Shown here: positions 18,027 to 26,929 of the stretch, one piece after another | Numbering within the stretch: position 1 is the first letter of the stretch | How the letters are laid out: each line of letters starts with the position of its first letter | Source of the DNA: UBA9926 sp038131595 | Lineage (GTDB): Bacteria; Pseudomonadota; Gammaproteobacteria; Pseudomonadales; Azotimanducaceae | Assembly (NCBI GenBank): GCA_038131595.1 | Contig: JAYPPR010000008.1 | Location: forward strand, 434,001 to 498,000 | Direction: 5' to 3' | DNA length: 64,000 nucleotides | Made by a program: the position numbers and the translations under genes | The notes under the pieces: generated by a model | Seen by the model: only the letters and a program-made list of their open reading frames with translations | Databases searched by the model: none | What the model was told of the DNA's origin: nothing

Positions 18027-18707
18027 ACCTTTTGCCTCGATTCCTTGGCGCTTGTTCTAACAATTTACTGGTGAGTCTTTTTACTGACCAATCTCTTTAC
18101 TGATGACTCTTTTCATCATCGCGTATCACGACATAGTTTTGTGCTGTTTTTTCTGGCTTTTTCTCGTCTGCCCTGCCCCAGCTTTTACTAGCCCGTGGAC
18201 CCCCTTTTTCTCGTCGCCTGCTGGTGCGCTATAAGCAGCATGCGATTCGATTAGAACGATTCTATGTTCCCCGACATCACTACTTTTGTGGTCGTGATCC
18301 TCCAGCCTTGAATACTCCTCCGCTGAAGGCTCTTAACCCGCAACCCGCTGAGGGCTCTTAACCCGCAACCCGCTGAGGGCTTAACCCCAGGCTCTCCATC
18401 CGCAACCTCCATCCGCTGAGGGCTCTCCATCCCTGCAACCCGCTGAAGGGGCCTGAAGGCTCTCCATCCGCACAACCCGCAACCCGCTGAGGGCTCTTAA
18501 CCCGCAACCCGCTGAGGGCTCTCCATCGCCGTTTTTTCAGGTGATCGAGCCGCCATTCAACCTACCCTCTGGGGCGAATTGGCATCAGCAATTTGGCTCT
18601 GCTCGCGCGGGCAATGACTCCAAATACTGATTCACGCCCAACCATCGCATGATGAAGGCTTTATCCGTCGACCGTCAAGGCTGACGGTTTTGTCAAAAGC
18701 CGTGTCT
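18027..18707. other. Gene-free stretch upstream of the aco operon
   Basis: These 681 bases hold no believable gene. Besides the 25-bp repeat array described separately, there is a short doubled motif of TTTTTACTGA type at about 18075-18110. The promoter of the aco operon must lie at the low end, but no convincing hexamers or sigma-54 site were recognised. Confidence 0.5.
18320..18528. repeat. Degenerate 25-bp tandem repeat array
   Basis: The unit of 25 bases joins GCTGAGGGCTCTT with AACCCGCAACCC. It is exact at the left and right ends of the array and decayed in the middle, where CTCCATCCGCAACC variants occur. There are about eight partial copies without spacers. The array lies in non-coding DNA between the aco operon and a small ABM gene. 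A reading frame of 74 codons through it is only repeat translation. Confidence 0.85.
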
Positions 18708-19061
18708 TTACTCGCCTGACGCCGTAAAGAAATCCGCCCGCGCGGTACCTGTTTCATCGTAAACCGGCTCAGCCGCATCTATTCGGTACTTCAGGACATC
18801 TGCCCCGCGAATACCAAACTGGGCCAACGCCACTCGCATATCCTGATACCAATGGTTATTAAAATGGTTCTCTAGGGCTTGCTGAGACTCCCACCGCTCA
18901 AAGACACGAATCCGGCCCGGAGTCAAAGGATCAGGGCACCAGTCATAGTCCATGATTCCTTCCTGGGTGAGCGCGCCTTCTATCAACGGCTTTGCCGCCG
19001 TCATTGCCGCTTCCATTTGCTCGGGATCGATATCCACTGTCCCGGAGATGATGATTTTCAT
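18708..19061 (-). CDS. ABM-domain small monooxygenase-like protein
   Basis: A 117-residue protein with the dimeric alpha/beta-barrel ABM fold: MKIIISGTVDIDPEQMEAAM at the start, ALTQEGIMDYDWCPD in the middle, and RVFERWESQQALENHFNN near residue 72. These motifs are typical of the YgiN/antibiotic-biosynthesis monooxygenase family. Such proteins oxidise quinols or act as accessory proteins; the exact role is open. It is a single minus-strand gene at the border of the catabolic region. Confidence 0.8.
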   Translation of the reverse strand: MKIIISGTVDIDPEQMEAAMTAAKPLIEGALTQEGIMDYDWCPDPLTPGRIRVFERWESQQALENHFNNHWYQDMRVALAQFGIRGADVLKYRIDAAEPVYDETGTARADFFTASGE

Positions 19062-19412
19062 GCGCTGTTGCTCCCTATCGGTTGTTCAAATCCTACTGCT
19101 TCGATCACTGTTAAGCGTTTATTCAATTGCTGGGACATTTAACCTGTCCGCGGCATAACTCACGCAGAGGATTGATCACCCCTTTCCATATGCGTCTTAG
19201 TCACAACTCACACAGCCTTAAGTGTTTCGGGGCAGTTCCTCGGTCCTCGATCAGTCTCTCTACTCCGCGCTTTTTGATCGAAGCACCTTGATCAGTGCGC
19301 TTTAGTCCTCGCGCTTAAGCCATCACGCTCAAGTGCGTGTGCTTACTTTTGTGCTGGACGAACACACCCTTGCTCATGTCCTTCCTTGCGCGATTCGTGG
19401 GCGCTTGCCCAA
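19062..19412. other. Gene-free stretch between two minus-strand genes
   Basis: No gene is supported in these 351 bases. The sequence is low in structure, with scattered GCTTAAG/GCTCAAG-like words between 19310 and 19340. Small reading frames here lack ribosome sites and family resemblance. Confidence 0.45.
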
Positions 19413-20123
19413 CTATTCCTTGCTCGCTCCTTTTGCGCTCATCGCGGTGTTACGGTCAATGCGCGACACATCGCTCAACAACCCGCTCACTGTCTCCTTC
19501 AGCCACGACAGCATCTCCTGGGTGGAAGCGCTATCGGGTGACCGCCCCCGTGACTGGGTATTGATGGCGATGCCCTCCAGCATATAGCGGGTTGCCGCAG
19601 TCGCGATCCAAAACTGCTTGGATAACGCGAGGTCAGGGAAGATCGTTTGCGATCGAGATTGCCAAGCCCGCTCAAAGGCCTCTTGCGCTGGAGCAAGCGT
19701 TCGCCTTAGCTCATCGTCGGTCCTTGCAGCAACCAGCAATTCACAATAAATCGCGAACAATGGTGATTGGAGCTGTCGCCAAAACACCTCGATTCCCTCG
19801 GCAACTAACGTATGTTTTGCATCTTCATTCAGCGCGCGAAGATCTCGCTCGTATTCCTGAAGCCGCTTTTCGTGCAGGTGCTCGACCGCAGCACGCACTA
19901 ATTCCGCTCGCTGCGAGAAATGGTGCAGCATGGCGCCGCGTGACACCTTGGCTTGTTTTGATACTTTCTCTGTCGTCGTATTGTGAAACCCATACTCTGA
20001 AAAGCAGTACAGCGTCGCTTCTAGAATTTGCAGTCGAGTATTCTCACTTTTGGTCTGTTGCCACGATTTTCCAGACGAGGCTCTAGGTTTAGCGGAGGAC
20101 GTGGAAATAGTAGGGTCATTCAT
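19413..20123 (-). CDS. TetR family transcriptional regulator
   Basis: A 236-residue regulator if started at the ATG at 20123. The N-terminal helix-turn-helix domain is clear: TRLQILEATLYCFSEYGF, then TTTEKVSKQAKVSRGAMLHHF with the recognition helix, about 30 residues into the protein. The C-terminal ligand domain is not assignable. Longer starts upstream give a non-homologous basic extension, so the internal start is preferred. It is divergent from the ThuA-like gene, with 98 bp between them containing an inverted repeat. It probably represses itself and the catabolic genes to its right. Confidence 0.85.
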   Translation of the reverse strand: MNDPTISTSSAKPRASSGKSWQQTKSENTRLQILEATLYCFSEYGFHNTTTEKVSKQAKVSRGAMLHHFSQRAELVRAAVEHLHEKRLQEYERDLRALNEDAKHTLVAEGIEVFWRQLQSPLFAIYCELLVAARTDDELRRTLAPAQEAFERAWQSRSQTIFPDLALSKQFWIATAATRYMLEGIAINTQSRGRSPDSASTQEMLSWLKETVSGLLSDVSRIDRNTAMSAKGASKE

Positions 20124-20178
20124 TACCGGGGTTGCTGGCCTGCAAAAGCTGCGCGGTTTTACTTCACTGCATCGTAAA

Positions 20179-20198
20179 GCGATACTGCCAACTATCGC
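20179..20198. promoter_or_regulatory. Inverted repeat, candidate TetR operator
   Basis: GCGATA (20179-20184) and TATCGC (20193-20198) form a perfect 6-bp inverted repeat with an 8-bp centre. It lies in the 98-bp divergent region between the tetR-like gene and the first ThuA-like gene. Size and location fit a TetR-family operator. No second copy was found by eye in the other intergenic regions. Confidence 0.4.
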
Positions 20199-20221
20199 AA
20201 GCGCACTCACCTTCCAGGACT

Positions 20222-21004
20222 ATGTCAGGTCATCAACCCAACGTTCTATTAATAACCAAAGGACATCCCTTCGATAAAGGGGCTTTTTTCTCAATGATGG
20301 ATGGTCTTACGTTTGACTATACCCATGTTGAGCAACCGCTAGCGGAAGCCATCCTCTCGCCGGACCATTGCCGAGACTATGACGCGCTTGTCTTTTATGA
20401 CATGCCTGGCATTCGTTTTGGCGAGGGAGCACCGCAATTTGTTCCACCGACCGCCACCTTTGTTGAGAATTTCACTGCACTACTAAACGAGGGCAAGGGC
20501 ATGGTGTTTTTACACCACGCGATTGCCGGTTGGCCTGCTTGGGAGGGTTACGCCGACACCTTAGGTGGCCGATTTTTGTATCTACCGCAGATGCTACGGG
20601 GCAAGCAGCGGCAAGACAGCGGCTATCGACATCAAGTCACCCACGAGATCACGGTGGCATCAAAGGCTCACCCAGTCACAGAGGGTTTGCCCGAAACCTT
20701 CTCGATGACTGATGAACTCTATCTGTTCGAGGTGTTCGAGGATGAGGTTGAACCACTTCTCACGAGCAACTACTCCTTTGACGAGGCGCACTTTTATTCT
20801 GCGACCCAAGCTGTCAAAGATAAGAAAATGTTCTCGAATGACGGGTGGCGCCACGATCCAGGAAGCAATTTGGTGGGCTGGACCAAACAGGTCGCCGAGA
20901 GCCGCCTCGTATATCTCCAAGGCGGCGATGATCCGGTCGCCTATGGAAGCCCCGAATATCAACGATTGATTCAGAACGCGGTTTACTGGGTCGCTGGCCA
21001 GTAA
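20222..21004 (+). CDS. ThuA-like domain protein 1
   Basis: A 260-residue protein with the ThuA/trehalose-utilization glutamine-amidotransferase-like fold. Visible landmarks are VLLITKGHPFDKGAFFSMM at the start, GKGMVFLHHAIAGWPAWEGY near residue 92, HPVTEGLPETFSMTDELYLF near 150, and YGSPEYQRLIQNAVYWVAG at the end. The family probably acts on sugars or related oxygenated compounds, but few members have a proven reaction. It is the first gene to the right of the divergent TetR gene; a second ThuA homologue lies two genes further on. Confidence 0.75.
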   Translation: MSGHQPNVLLITKGHPFDKGAFFSMMDGLTFDYTHVEQPLAEAILSPDHCRDYDALVFYDMPGIRFGEGAPQFVPPTATFVENFTALLNEGKGMVFLHHAIAGWPAWEGYADTLGGRFLYLPQMLRGKQRQDSGYRHQVTHEITVASKAHPVTEGLPETFSMTDELYLFEVFEDEVEPLLTSNYSFDEAHFYSATQAVKDKKMFSNDGWRHDPGSNLVGWTKQVAESRLVYLQGGDDPVAYGSPEYQRLIQNAVYWVAGQ

Positions 21005-21210
21005 GCTGACCCGCCTTCAGGCAGCGATCAACCGATTGGACCAGCCCATTCAACCTAAATCGATTTCCCTGGGACGTTTGATGCGAGTAAGGAACGACGC
21101 GGCGTAAAAAGCAAAACCGTCTGCATTGACTCTTTTCCCTCGCCTAGGCTACCTTGATCTCCTCGGAGTCGAACCTTGTGCGGCTCCCACCATGATTAGG
21201 GGTTCATGCA

Positions 21211-21963
21211 TTGACATCACCAACCGAGCAAGCACCGCACGCAGATTTAGTCGCCATTGTGACCGGTGGAAACAGCGGTATTGGCCTTGCCACTGCCAAC
21301 CGCTTGCTCGAAGGCGGCGCCTCTGTGTTAGTGGTTGATCTCGCGGCCGAGCCGGTCATCGAGCATTCAAACCTTCGATTTCTCTCCATAGACGTGGCTG
21401 CCGAGGATGCGGCAACGCGCATTGCCGAGACGGCCATCGCGCATTGGGGGCGCATTGATTTTCTCGTCAATAATGCCGGTATGGTCGGAGGTGGGCCGGT
21501 TGAAAGCATGCAACTTGGTGACTGGGACAGAATCCTAAGTGTCAATGTTTCAGCGGTTTTTCGCCTCTGCCAAGCGTGCATCCCTCACCTCAAGCAAAGT
21601 CCCAGGGGACGAATCGTCAACATTGGATCAATCATGACCACCCTTGCCGGCGAAGGCATGGGGGCATACACCACCTCTAAACATGCGGTTGCAGGGCTCA
21701 CTAAAACGCTGGCTTTGGAACTTGGCGAATTTGGAATTACAGCCAATTACATCCAGCCTGGCGCGATTGTGACAGGCATTACCAAGGCCTCATTGGATGC
21801 TGGACCTGAATTTGAGGCCTTCTGGTCAGAGAAGTCCGCCCTCGGGCGCCTGGGCCAGCCTGCGGACATCGCAGGTGCTATCAACTTTCTCGTGAGCAGT
21901 GATGCGAGCTTTATTACCGGCCATGGTCTCGTTGTGGACGGCGGCGTGATGCGAAAGGCGTAA
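21211..21963 (+). CDS. Short-chain dehydrogenase/reductase
   Basis: A 250-residue classical SDR. The cofactor motif is VTGGNSGIGLATANRLL, followed by LVNNAGMVGGG and the catalytic residues in NIGSIMTTLAGEG and GAYTTSKHAVAGL. The start is taken as TTG at 21211, because AGGGG lies eight bases upstream and the nearby ATGs are out of frame. The C-terminus FITGHGLVVDGGVM is typical. The substrate is unknown; it lies in the ThuA/SDR gene run. Confidence 0.85.
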   Translation: MTSPTEQAPHADLVAIVTGGNSGIGLATANRLLEGGASVLVVDLAAEPVIEHSNLRFLSIDVAAEDAATRIAETAIAHWGRIDFLVNNAGMVGGGPVESMQLGDWDRILSVNVSAVFRLCQACIPHLKQSPRGRIVNIGSIMTTLAGEGMGAYTTSKHAVAGLTKTLALELGEFGITANYIQPGAIVTGITKASLDAGPEFEAFWSEKSALGRLGQPADIAGAINFLVSSDASFITGHGLVVDGGVMRKA

Positions 21964-22094
21964 GACCATGCCTCATTCCCGTTTTCCCAACCTTGACCAT
22001 TGCCTGCTAGAAATTAACCGATCGAACAAAGCACAATGCAGTACTACCCTTTCCACTACACATCTTTTGAACATCAAGTAAGGAGTAAACCAAC

Positions 22095-22853
22095 ATGGAT
22101 TTAAAACTGAAAGGCCACAACGTCCTGGTCACTGGCGGCACCAAAGGAATTGGTCGCGCCATTGTAGAAATTCTCTCGGACGAGGGATGCAACATTGCGC
22201 TCTGCGCGCGAAATGCAGATGACGTCAATGCTGCTGTCGAAGCGATCTCTGCCAAGGGCGTTAAGGTCGTCGGCCAGCAACTAGACGTTGGCGATGGCGA
22301 TGCCTTCAAAGCGTGGATCGCTGCTGCAGGAGAGGAGCTCGGTGGACTCGACGCCTATGTTTCCAACGTCAGCGGATCAAACGCCCCAGGGGATGCCGGA
22401 TGGCAGTCGCACTTTGATTACAACATCATGTCTGCGGTTCGCGGGGTTGAGGCGTGCATGCCTTTCTTTGAAAAGTCTGAGAACCCAAGTGTGGTCATGA
22501 TCTCAACGACTGCTGCACTTGAGCACTTCATCAATGCAGGTCCCTACAATGCAATGAAGGCCGGCTTACTCAATTACTCTGGCGCACTCGCTCAGGAGAT
22601 CGGCGCCAAGGGGATCCGCGTCAATGCAATTAGCCCCGGACCCATCTTCATCGATGGCGGGTCGTGGGACAAAATCAAGCAGGGAATGACTGCGTTCTAT
22701 GATTCAACCGTCGCGCAGATTCCACTTGGCCGAATGGGAACAGCTGAAGAAGTAGCCGCTCAGGCAGCATTACTCATCAGCCCGCTTGGTGGATTCACCA
22801 CAGGCACCAACGTTGTCATTGACGGCGGCCTTACCAAACGAATCCAGTACTAA
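22095..22853 (+). CDS. Short-chain dehydrogenase/reductase
   Basis: A 252-residue classical SDR with VTGGTKGIGRAIVEIL, ISTTAALEHF and GPYNAMKAGLLNYSG (Ser/Tyr/Lys). The usual NNAG is changed to SNVSGSN. GTNVVIDGGLTKRIQY closes the protein. AAGGAG lies about eight bases before the ATG. The next gene, a ThuA-like protein, starts 16 bp after the stop, so the two are co-transcribed. Confidence 0.86.
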   Translation: MDLKLKGHNVLVTGGTKGIGRAIVEILSDEGCNIALCARNADDVNAAVEAISAKGVKVVGQQLDVGDGDAFKAWIAAAGEELGGLDAYVSNVSGSNAPGDAGWQSHFDYNIMSAVRGVEACMPFFEKSENPSVVMISTTAALEHFINAGPYNAMKAGLLNYSGALAQEIGAKGIRVNAISPGPIFIDGGSWDKIKQGMTAFYDSTVAQIPLGRMGTAEEVAAQAALLISPLGGFTTGTNVVIDGGLTKRIQY

Positions 22854-22869
22854 AAAGAAGGATCTCAGC

Positions 22870-23610
22870 ATGTCAGAACCCGCGATTCAGGCTTATTTGG
22901 TTGCAGCTGGAGACTTTCATGACATCGATTTTGCTCGTCTTGAACTCCTGAAACTGCTGTCCGAGCACGAGAATGTTCGAACCACGGTTGCCAGTGATTA
23001 CAGTGATATCGAGGGCATCAACGCCTCCGACTTTCTCATCTCGTACACCTGCAATCTCATTCCTAGCGAGGCCGAGCAGGCTGCGCTAAAAGCCTATGTG
23101 GAATCGGGAAAGAAATGGTTTGCTCTTCACGGCACCAATTCGATTCTCGAATTCACAGATGCGGGTGTGGCATGCCCAGAGACCGCGCCCACCTTTATGG
23201 AGACACTGGGTTCACAATTTATGGCTCATCCTCCGATTCAGCCTTTTACTGTCAAAACAACCGCGCCTGATCACCCCCTCGTCAAGGGGGTTGGCGAATT
23301 CGAGACCGACGATGAGCTTTACTTGTGCAAAGCCCTTGCTGAACTCGAGGTACTGCTGCATACCAACTTCACGGGCGAGGCAACTGGTTTCATTCATGCA
23401 GACTGGCCCGATGATGAACCAAGACCGGTTTACTACATCAACCGACTAGGTGACGGAGAGGTGCTTTATCTGAATCTCGGTCATTGTCGTGGTCATTACG
23501 ATATGCAGCCGAGGGTGCCCTACTACCCTGTCATCGAGAAAGGTTCTTGGGAGAAGCCGGAGTACTACGAACTGCTTCGTCGAGGCCTGAAATACTGCGC
23601 TGGAATCTAG
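22870..23610 (+). CDS. ThuA-like domain protein 2
   Basis: A 246-residue ThuA-fold protein, distinct in sequence from the first copy. Landmarks are YLVAAGDFHDIDFARLELL at the start, GKKWFALHGTNSILEFTD near residue 79, and LNLGHCRGHYDMQP near 200. The ATG at 22870 is chosen because AGAAGGA lies just upstream; the frame is open further back, inside the preceding SDR. Its reaction is unknown. Two ThuA homologues in one gene run suggest that both are needed for the same pathway. Confidence 0.73.
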   Translation: MSEPAIQAYLVAAGDFHDIDFARLELLKLLSEHENVRTTVASDYSDIEGINASDFLISYTCNLIPSEAEQAALKAYVESGKKWFALHGTNSILEFTDAGVACPETAPTFMETLGSQFMAHPPIQPFTVKTTAPDHPLVKGVGEFETDDELYLCKALAELEVLLHTNFTGEATGFIHADWPDDEPRPVYYINRLGDGEVLYLNLGHCRGHYDMQPRVPYYPVIEKGSWEKPEYYELLRRGLKYCAGI

Positions 23611-23615
23611 CGGCC

Positions 23616-24587
23616 ATGCCTCATCCGTTTAGATTTGCCGTTCAAAGTTTCAACGCTGACTCAGGACAAGATTGGGCCACCAAGGTTCAGCGTGCTGAGT
23701 CACTTGGCTACAGCGCCTTCCACCTCGCTGATCACTTGATTGGGCCAGGGCCTGCGCTTTCACGGACCAACCACCCTATCCAGGGGCTGGCTGCAGTGCC
23801 AGCCATGGCTTATGCAGCTGCGGTCACCTCGACGATCAATATTGGTTGCCGGGTTTTCTGCGTTGATTATCGATTGCCCGTTGTGCTCGCAAAGGAAGCC
23901 ATGACCATTGATCTTTTGTCAGGCGGACGGCTCGAGCTTGGACTGGGCGCGGGCTGGCTAAAAGATGAGTACGAAGCGGTCGGCTTAACCATGGATTCCC
24001 CTGGAACGCGGATCAGCCGATTAGAAGATGTGATTCACGCCATCAAACAGTACAGCGACGACGGTGAAATTGACCTGACTAACGAGACCGTCAATTGGCA
24101 TGAATTCGAGGGGCTGCCTAAGCCCGTTCAAACACCGCATCCCCCCATTATGATCGGTGGCGGATCAAAACGAGTGTTAACGCTCGCTGGTCAAACCGCC
24201 GACATCGTGAGTTTTAATTTCAACAACCGCCAAGGGGTCATTGGTCCTGATGGCGTGCAAACCTCAACTGAATCAGAGACGCTCAAAAAGCTGTCTTGGA
24301 TCAAAGCAGGCGCGGGTGATCGATTTAGCGAGATCGAACTAGAGATTGGCGCTTACTTTACCTTTGTCACCGATCAGCCGGACCCAGTGGTCGCGATGTT
24401 CGCGCAAAATTTTGGGTTACCCGAAGATGAAATGAGAAAACACCCTCATGCACTCTTTGGTGATGTACCCACCATCTGTGAGGAGCTCGAGCGGCGGCGA
24501 GAAGCCTACGGAATTTCCTACATCACTGTGGGCGAGGACAATATTGACAGCTTTGCACCCGTTGTTGAGCGACTTAGCGGGCAGTAA
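23616..24587 (+). CDS. Luciferase-like (LLM class) flavin or F420-dependent oxidoreductase
   Basis: A 323-residue TIM-barrel protein of the bacterial luciferase-like superfamily. The start FRFAVQSFNADSGQDWATK, the segment YSAFHLADHLIGPGP, the LSGGRLELGLGAGWLKDEY motif near residue 100, and PHPPIMIGGGSKRVLTLAG near 175 match the F420-dependent LLM subgroup (MSMEG_2516-like). F420 versus FMN cannot be decided from sequence alone. The ATG at 23616 follows the preceding stop by only five bases. Confidence 0.82.
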   Translation: MPHPFRFAVQSFNADSGQDWATKVQRAESLGYSAFHLADHLIGPGPALSRTNHPIQGLAAVPAMAYAAAVTSTINIGCRVFCVDYRLPVVLAKEAMTIDLLSGGRLELGLGAGWLKDEYEAVGLTMDSPGTRISRLEDVIHAIKQYSDDGEIDLTNETVNWHEFEGLPKPVQTPHPPIMIGGGSKRVLTLAGQTADIVSFNFNNRQGVIGPDGVQTSTESETLKKLSWIKAGAGDRFSEIELEIGAYFTFVTDQPDPVVAMFAQNFGLPEDEMRKHPHALFGDVPTICEELERRREAYGISYITVGEDNIDSFAPVVERLSGQ

Positions 24588-24660
24588 CCCGCAGTTCAGA
24601 TTGCACGCCGAACCACAGCCTCACGAAAATAACCAACCCATCCAGCAAGGAATCTAAGCC

Positions 24661-25410
24661 ATGAGTCTCGAAGGAAAAACAGCTGTCGTCATTGGTGCAT
24701 CTGGGCAGCACAATTTCGGTGTCGCCATCGCAAAGGCGCTCGCGAATGAGGGCGCTAAAGTGATTGTTTCCGGGCGCAGGCAAGCACCCCTTGAGACACT
24801 GGCCAGCGAGATTGGTGGCATCGCGATTCCCTGTGATATGGGCGATGAAGCATCGATCCAATCGCTCTTTCAATCGGCATCCGAACAGGCAGGCCCTATA
24901 CATATCGCAATCAACAGCGCTGGGGCGCTTGCGGGGAACCCCATCGCAGCGCTCACCCGCGAAGCCATCCAGCCCACCCTCGATGTGTCCTTTATTGGGG
25001 CCCTATTGATGTTCAAATATGCCGCTGAAGTCATGACCGAGGGCGGGTCGATTATGACCATTTCTTCACTCACGGCTCGGCTTCCAGGCCCTGGTCTTGC
25101 CGTTTACGCAGCGGCCCGTGCAGGCATCGATTACGCCATCAAAATCGCAGCAGTCGAATACGGTGAGCAAAACATCCGCTTTAATTCCATTGCAGCGGGA
25201 TTGATCCGCACCGATATGACGGATGCCATTTTCGAACACAGCGATTCTGAGGAGCGATTTATCCCGCACATCCCCTCAGGCCGGATGGGTACTATCGACG
25301 ACATTGCCCAGACCGCATTATGGCTTGCAGATGATGCGCGGTCAGGGTTTATCAATGGCCAGTTGATCGATGTATCCGGCGGGCAACACAATGGGCGGCT
25401 GCCCCACTGA
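24661..25410 (+). CDS. SDR family protein with Arg in place of the catalytic Lys
   Basis: A 249-residue SDR. The cofactor loop is VVIGASGQHNFGVAIAKAL, longer than usual between the glycines. The Ser is in ISSLTARLPG, and the active-site Tyr segment reads YAAARAGIDYA, with Arg where nearly all SDRs have Lys. The fold and the C-terminal INGQLIDVSGGQH are otherwise normal. The change may alter or remove classical dehydrogenase activity. AAGGAA precedes the ATG, and an ABM-domain gene follows after 38 bp. Confidence 0.8.
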   Translation: MSLEGKTAVVIGASGQHNFGVAIAKALANEGAKVIVSGRRQAPLETLASEIGGIAIPCDMGDEASIQSLFQSASEQAGPIHIAINSAGALAGNPIAALTREAIQPTLDVSFIGALLMFKYAAEVMTEGGSIMTISSLTARLPGPGLAVYAAARAGIDYAIKIAAVEYGEQNIRFNSIAAGLIRTDMTDAIFEHSDSEERFIPHIPSGRMGTIDDIAQTALWLADDARSGFINGQLIDVSGGQHNGRLPH

Positions 25411-25448
25411 CACACGCGCCCTAGACCCACTCCCATCGAGGTTGATCA

Positions 25449-25847
25449 ATGACAACGTTACTTGCACACATCGAAATTAAACCCGGTCGCGAAGCGCAAT
25501 TTGAAGACATTATGAAAGACATGGTTCAAAAGACTTTGTCTGAGGAAGATGGCGTTCTGCGGTACGAGTACTTTAAAGGCCAACAAGACAACTTCTATTA
25601 TTGTTTGCTGGCGTTCAGAGATAAGTGGGCGTTTTACGCGCACCAAAACTCCCCTTACCACGAGGGGCACGATTTTGGCGCTGTGCTTCAATCGATCCGG
25701 CTGGAGTACCTTGACCCAGTCCAAGGCGCCTGCCCGCTGCCGGAAACGCTGGACCCGCCCATCGATAGCGACACACCAGCAGACATGGTCGAAGCGAGCA
25801 AAAAGTATCCGCTTAGCATCGCAAGCTGGTGGGGTCAAAGGTTGTAA
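25449..25847 (+). CDS. ABM-domain quinol monooxygenase-like protein
   Basis: A 132-residue protein whose first 100 residues match the YgiN/ABM family: LLAHIEIKPGREAQFEDIMK, LSEEDGVLRYEYFKGQQDN, and FYAHQNSPYHEGHDFG. The C-terminal tail of about 35 residues is extra. It may oxidise a phenolic or quinol intermediate of the local pathway. It sits at the end of the co-directional run that begins with ThuA protein 1. Confidence 0.78.
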   Translation: MTTLLAHIEIKPGREAQFEDIMKDMVQKTLSEEDGVLRYEYFKGQQDNFYYCLLAFRDKWAFYAHQNSPYHEGHDFGAVLQSIRLEYLDPVQGACPLPETLDPPIDSDTPADMVEASKKYPLSIASWWGQRL

Positions 25848-26013
25848 CCTGACCCGGGCGGGCGACTCGAGCGGCATCAGCACCGGCACCCTATTTCTCG
25901 CAACGCTGATCATCGGTCAGCCCAGCTACGTCTCGGAATCTTGCTCTGTTGCGCGCACTGAAAAAACGCCATAGGCTGATTACATCTTAAGTGCTTCACA
26001 ATAGGACACCATT

Positions 26014-26379
26014 ATGACGCCAATCGAAACCGTCGAAGCCTTCATCGATGCTTGGAACCGAATTGATTTTGATGCCGTTGCTGAGTTTTTTGCAGATGAC
26101 GTCGTCTATCACAACATTCCCATGGAGAAGATCGAGGGTAAAGAAACCGCCCGGGCCTTCATTGAGGCGATGCGCGCCGAACGAATTGAATGGACCACCT
26201 ATCACATCGCAGCTGCAGGCCAGGTGGTTCTCACAGAGCGATTAGACGAATTCGATTTAGCCGACGGCAAGAAAATATCATTACCCGTCATGGGCACCTT
26301 TGAAATCGAAGATGGAAAAATAAAGGCTTGGCGGGATTATTTTGATCTCAACACCTATATGAGCCAGTTGGGCGCATAG
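26014..26379 (+). CDS. Limonene-1,2-epoxide hydrolase-like protein
   Basis: A 121-residue NTF2-like protein matching the limonene-epoxide hydrolase family. The catalytic Asp-Arg-Asp set is visible as TERLDEFDL (Arg and Asp) and IKAWRDYFDLNTYM (second Asp). The start TPIETVEAFIDAWNRIDFDA and the segment LPVMGTFEIEDGKI also fit. It would open an epoxide by direct water attack. With a nearby P450 and TonB receptor, this supports an oxygenated hydrocarbon pathway, possibly terpenoid. Confidence 0.78.
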   Translation: MTPIETVEAFIDAWNRIDFDAVAEFFADDVVYHNIPMEKIEGKETARAFIEAMRAERIEWTTYHIAAAGQVVLTERLDEFDLADGKKISLPVMGTFEIEDGKIKAWRDYFDLNTYMSQLGA

Positions 26380-26929
26380 GTCGATTCGGCACTAAAGCGC
26401 CTCCGCTCACGGATTAAGCCAAACGGTTAGCGGTTAGCGATTAACTGAGATTCTGCGAGCTTGAGGGTCTGAGGGTCTGAGGGTCTGAGGGTCTGAGGGT
26501 CTGAGGGAGGGTCTGAGGGTCTGAGGGTCACCAAGGGGAGCCTAGCTTCCTATTCCAAACATCCTCCTTGTTGATGCGTTAACGCTAAGCGCTCGTGCGT
26601 AGCAAGGCCACCCAATGCAAACCCAATGCAAAAGTTGTTGGCTGACCGATCGCGACCTAATGCTTCACTCAGGCAATTCTATGGAGACACTCGTTAGCAA
26701 GCTCAGCCTCCATCTGGACTCGGCGGAATTGATAGAAGATCCCAAAGGAGATTGACCCAACATCCGACTTCTCTCCTTCTGAATTTTTGTTCTTAATTTC
26801 GGTTATTTTCGGCAAAAACTCCATTTGAGAGTTCAATAATCGACTTGACCTTCACTTCGCTGATCGGGGATTATCGGACTGGGGAGGACAGTATTAGCCT
26901 GTTCTCAAAAGAAAAATAGGGAGGTTGAT
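26380..26929. other. Gene-free stretch before the TonB receptor
   Basis: No gene is supported in these 550 bases. They hold an 8-bp repeat array (described separately) and then AT-richer sequence from about 26760 to 26900, which should carry the promoter of the TonB receptor. A TTGACC at about 26845 could be a -35 box, but no well-spaced -10 box follows. GGGAGG before the ATG is a good ribosome site. Confidence 0.5.
26463..26529. repeat. 8-bp tandem repeat (GAGGGTCT)
   Basis: Five exact GAGGGTCT units are followed by one shortened unit and two more copies. The unit length is not a multiple of three and no gene crosses it. It lies between the epoxide-hydrolase-like gene and the TonB receptor. 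Confidence 0.9.

Noticed and set aside
18251..18475. Minus-strand frame of 74 codons
   Set aside because: It only translates the 25-bp tandem repeat.
18320..18528. Possible CRISPR array
   Set aside because: The copies are directly adjacent with no unique spacers, and no cas genes are present.
26840..26890. Sigma-70 promoter for the TonB receptor
   Set aside because: TTGACC is present, but no -10 hexamer lies at 16-18 bp spacing.
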